A stretch of 51,643 nucleotides of DNA. It comes from Lachnospiraceae bacterium. Lineage in GTDB: Bacteria; Bacillota; Clostridia; Lachnospirales; Lachnospiraceae. The notes under the pieces are model-generated. The model had not been told where the DNA came from and searched no databases. It saw only the letters and a list, made by a program, of their open reading frames with translations. The position numbers were made by a program, and so were the translations under genes. Shown one piece after another: positions 51,080 through 51,643 of the stretch (position 1 is its first letter; the number at the start of each line of letters is the position of its first letter). The stretch covers positions 1 to 51,643 of the forward strand of contig JAIKXH010000099.1 of the NCBI GenBank assembly GCA_024684215.1, read 5' to 3'.

Positions 51080-51643
51080 TTGACTTTAAGGAAAGAAATT
51101 GTAAAAGAAACTATAAACATGGCATGGCCTGCGGTTGTAGAATCTTTTTTTGCGGCTTTTGTCGCTTTAATAGATTCATACATGGTGAGCGGACTCGGAA
51201 GTAACGAGGTGGCTGCTGTTGGACTTACCACACAGCCTAAGCTCATGGGCCTATCCATGTTTTTTGCTATTAATGTGTCACTGTCGGCTCTGGTAGCCAG
51301 GAGAAAAGGTGAAGGCAGAAAAGAAGACGCAAACAGAATACTTATATCCGGACTGGTTTTTATTGTACTTGCTTCTATTGTGATCAGTACAATTCTGGTT
51401 TCATTTGCAGGCGGAGTAATTAAATTTTGCGGATCCAATGAAGATACCCATGATCTGGCGACCACGTATTTTAGGATTATCATGGGCGGCATTATTTTTA
51501 ACTGTATATCCATGGGCATCAATTCTGCCCAAAGAGGCGCCGGAAACACAAAGATAACAATGCGAACCAACGTGACCTCAAATCTGGTAAACATAGTGTT
51601 CAACTACCTGCTTATAGGAGGTAATTTTGGATTTCCCGCACTT
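51080..51643 (+). CDS. MATE-family efflux transporter, 3'-truncated
   Basis: The first 188 codons of a polytopic exporter run off the right edge. The TTG at 51080 is a tentative start (a GTG at 51077 is an alternative; the ribosome site AAGTGG is weak). The reading is LRKEIVKETINMAWPAVVES, LIDSYMVSGLGSNEVAAVGL, then repeated helices (FAINVSLSALVARRKGEGR, IFNCISMGINSAQRGAGNT), the typical MATE N-lobe. MATE proteins export drugs or metabolites using Na+ or H+ gradients. The repeat array directly upstream may regulate it. Confidence 0.87.
   Translation, partial: MTLRKEIVKETINMAWPAVVESFFAAFVALIDSYMVSGLGSNEVAAVGLTTQPKLMGLSMFFAINVSLSALVARRKGEGRKEDANRILISGLVFIVLASIVISTILVSFAGGVIKFCGSNEDTHDLATTYFRIIMGGIIFNCISMGINSAQRGAGNTKITMRTNVTSNLVNIVFNYLLIGGNFGFPAL

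Noticed and set aside
50959-51603. 214-codon minus-strand frame opposite the MATE gene
   Set aside because: The plus-strand translation is a clear MATE transporter; the repeat array gives this frame a false LCNPQNK repeat.

Overview
The window comes from a low-to-mid GC, strictly anaerobic Firmicute, most likely a member of the Lachnospiraceae (Butyrivibrio/Pseudobutyrivibrio/Roseburia relatives). The evidence is Gram-positive cell-wall machinery (class B sortase plus an anchored substrate, lipoprotein), a Firmicutes-type type VII secretion (T7SS) locus, AGGAGG-type ribosome sites with occasional TTG and GTG starts, a perfect HrcA/CIRCE operator, desulfoferrodoxin and rubrerythrin instead of visible aerobic defence enzymes, and intracellular glycoside-processing enzymes (GH27, GH94). 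The genus is an inference from gene content.

Layout. 1-1.2 kb: the 3' end of an ApbE-like flavin transferase and a zinc-type ArsR repressor. 1.2-2.2 kb (minus): a DUF5050 membrane-anchored protein. 2.4-12.6 kb: a long plus-strand run starting at a good promoter, with pheA, a DUF815 AAA ATPase, a hybrid histidine kinase with two dCache sensors, polyphosphate kinase, maf, sortase and a VPKTG surface protein. 12.6-15.2 kb (minus): PHP phosphoesterase and an ABC-F ATPase. 15.4-19.0 kb: zinc-ribbon membrane protein, alpha/beta hydrolase, then a signalling cassette of REC-Hpt, CheX-like phosphatase and CheY-like receiver. 19.0-19.6 kb: no protein gene, but a tandem array of covarying hairpins, tRNA-Arg(ACG) and a 145-bp palindrome-rich insertion bounded by a 16-bp repeat of the tRNA 3' end. 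19.6-27.1 kb: overlapping genes for GH27 galactosidase, 23S rRNA-type methyltransferase, a catalytically degenerate amidase-fold protein, RdgB, YfcE-like phosphodiesterase, a diguanylate cyclase and a YdcF protein. tRNA-Pro(TGG) follows.

27.5-35.9 kb is the most distinctive block, a T7SS locus. It holds a membrane-anchored C-type-lectin-domain protein, a full-length FHA-EssC ATPase, a YukD/EsaB ubiquitin-like protein and six consecutive small helical proteins of WXG100 type or its derivatives. No EsaA, EssA or EssB gene is present next to it. A promoter followed by a terminator-like hairpin precedes the lectin gene, suggesting attenuation.

35.9-51.6 kb: a GH94 phosphorylase with high-expression codon use, a 192-bp nested palindrome, an HSL-type esterase, a polytopic GT-C-like membrane protein, a PHP hydrolase, CIRCE-controlled htpG with acidic inserts, a propeller/DUF3298 lipoprotein, desulfoferrodoxin and rubrerythrin on the minus strand separated by the same hairpin family as at 19 kb, the KtrB-KtrA potassium uptake pair, an array of five TTACATAA repeats with 21-22 bp phasing, and the 5' part of a MATE exporter that runs off the window.

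All functional statements are from reading the sequence by eye; no database search or structure prediction was run.
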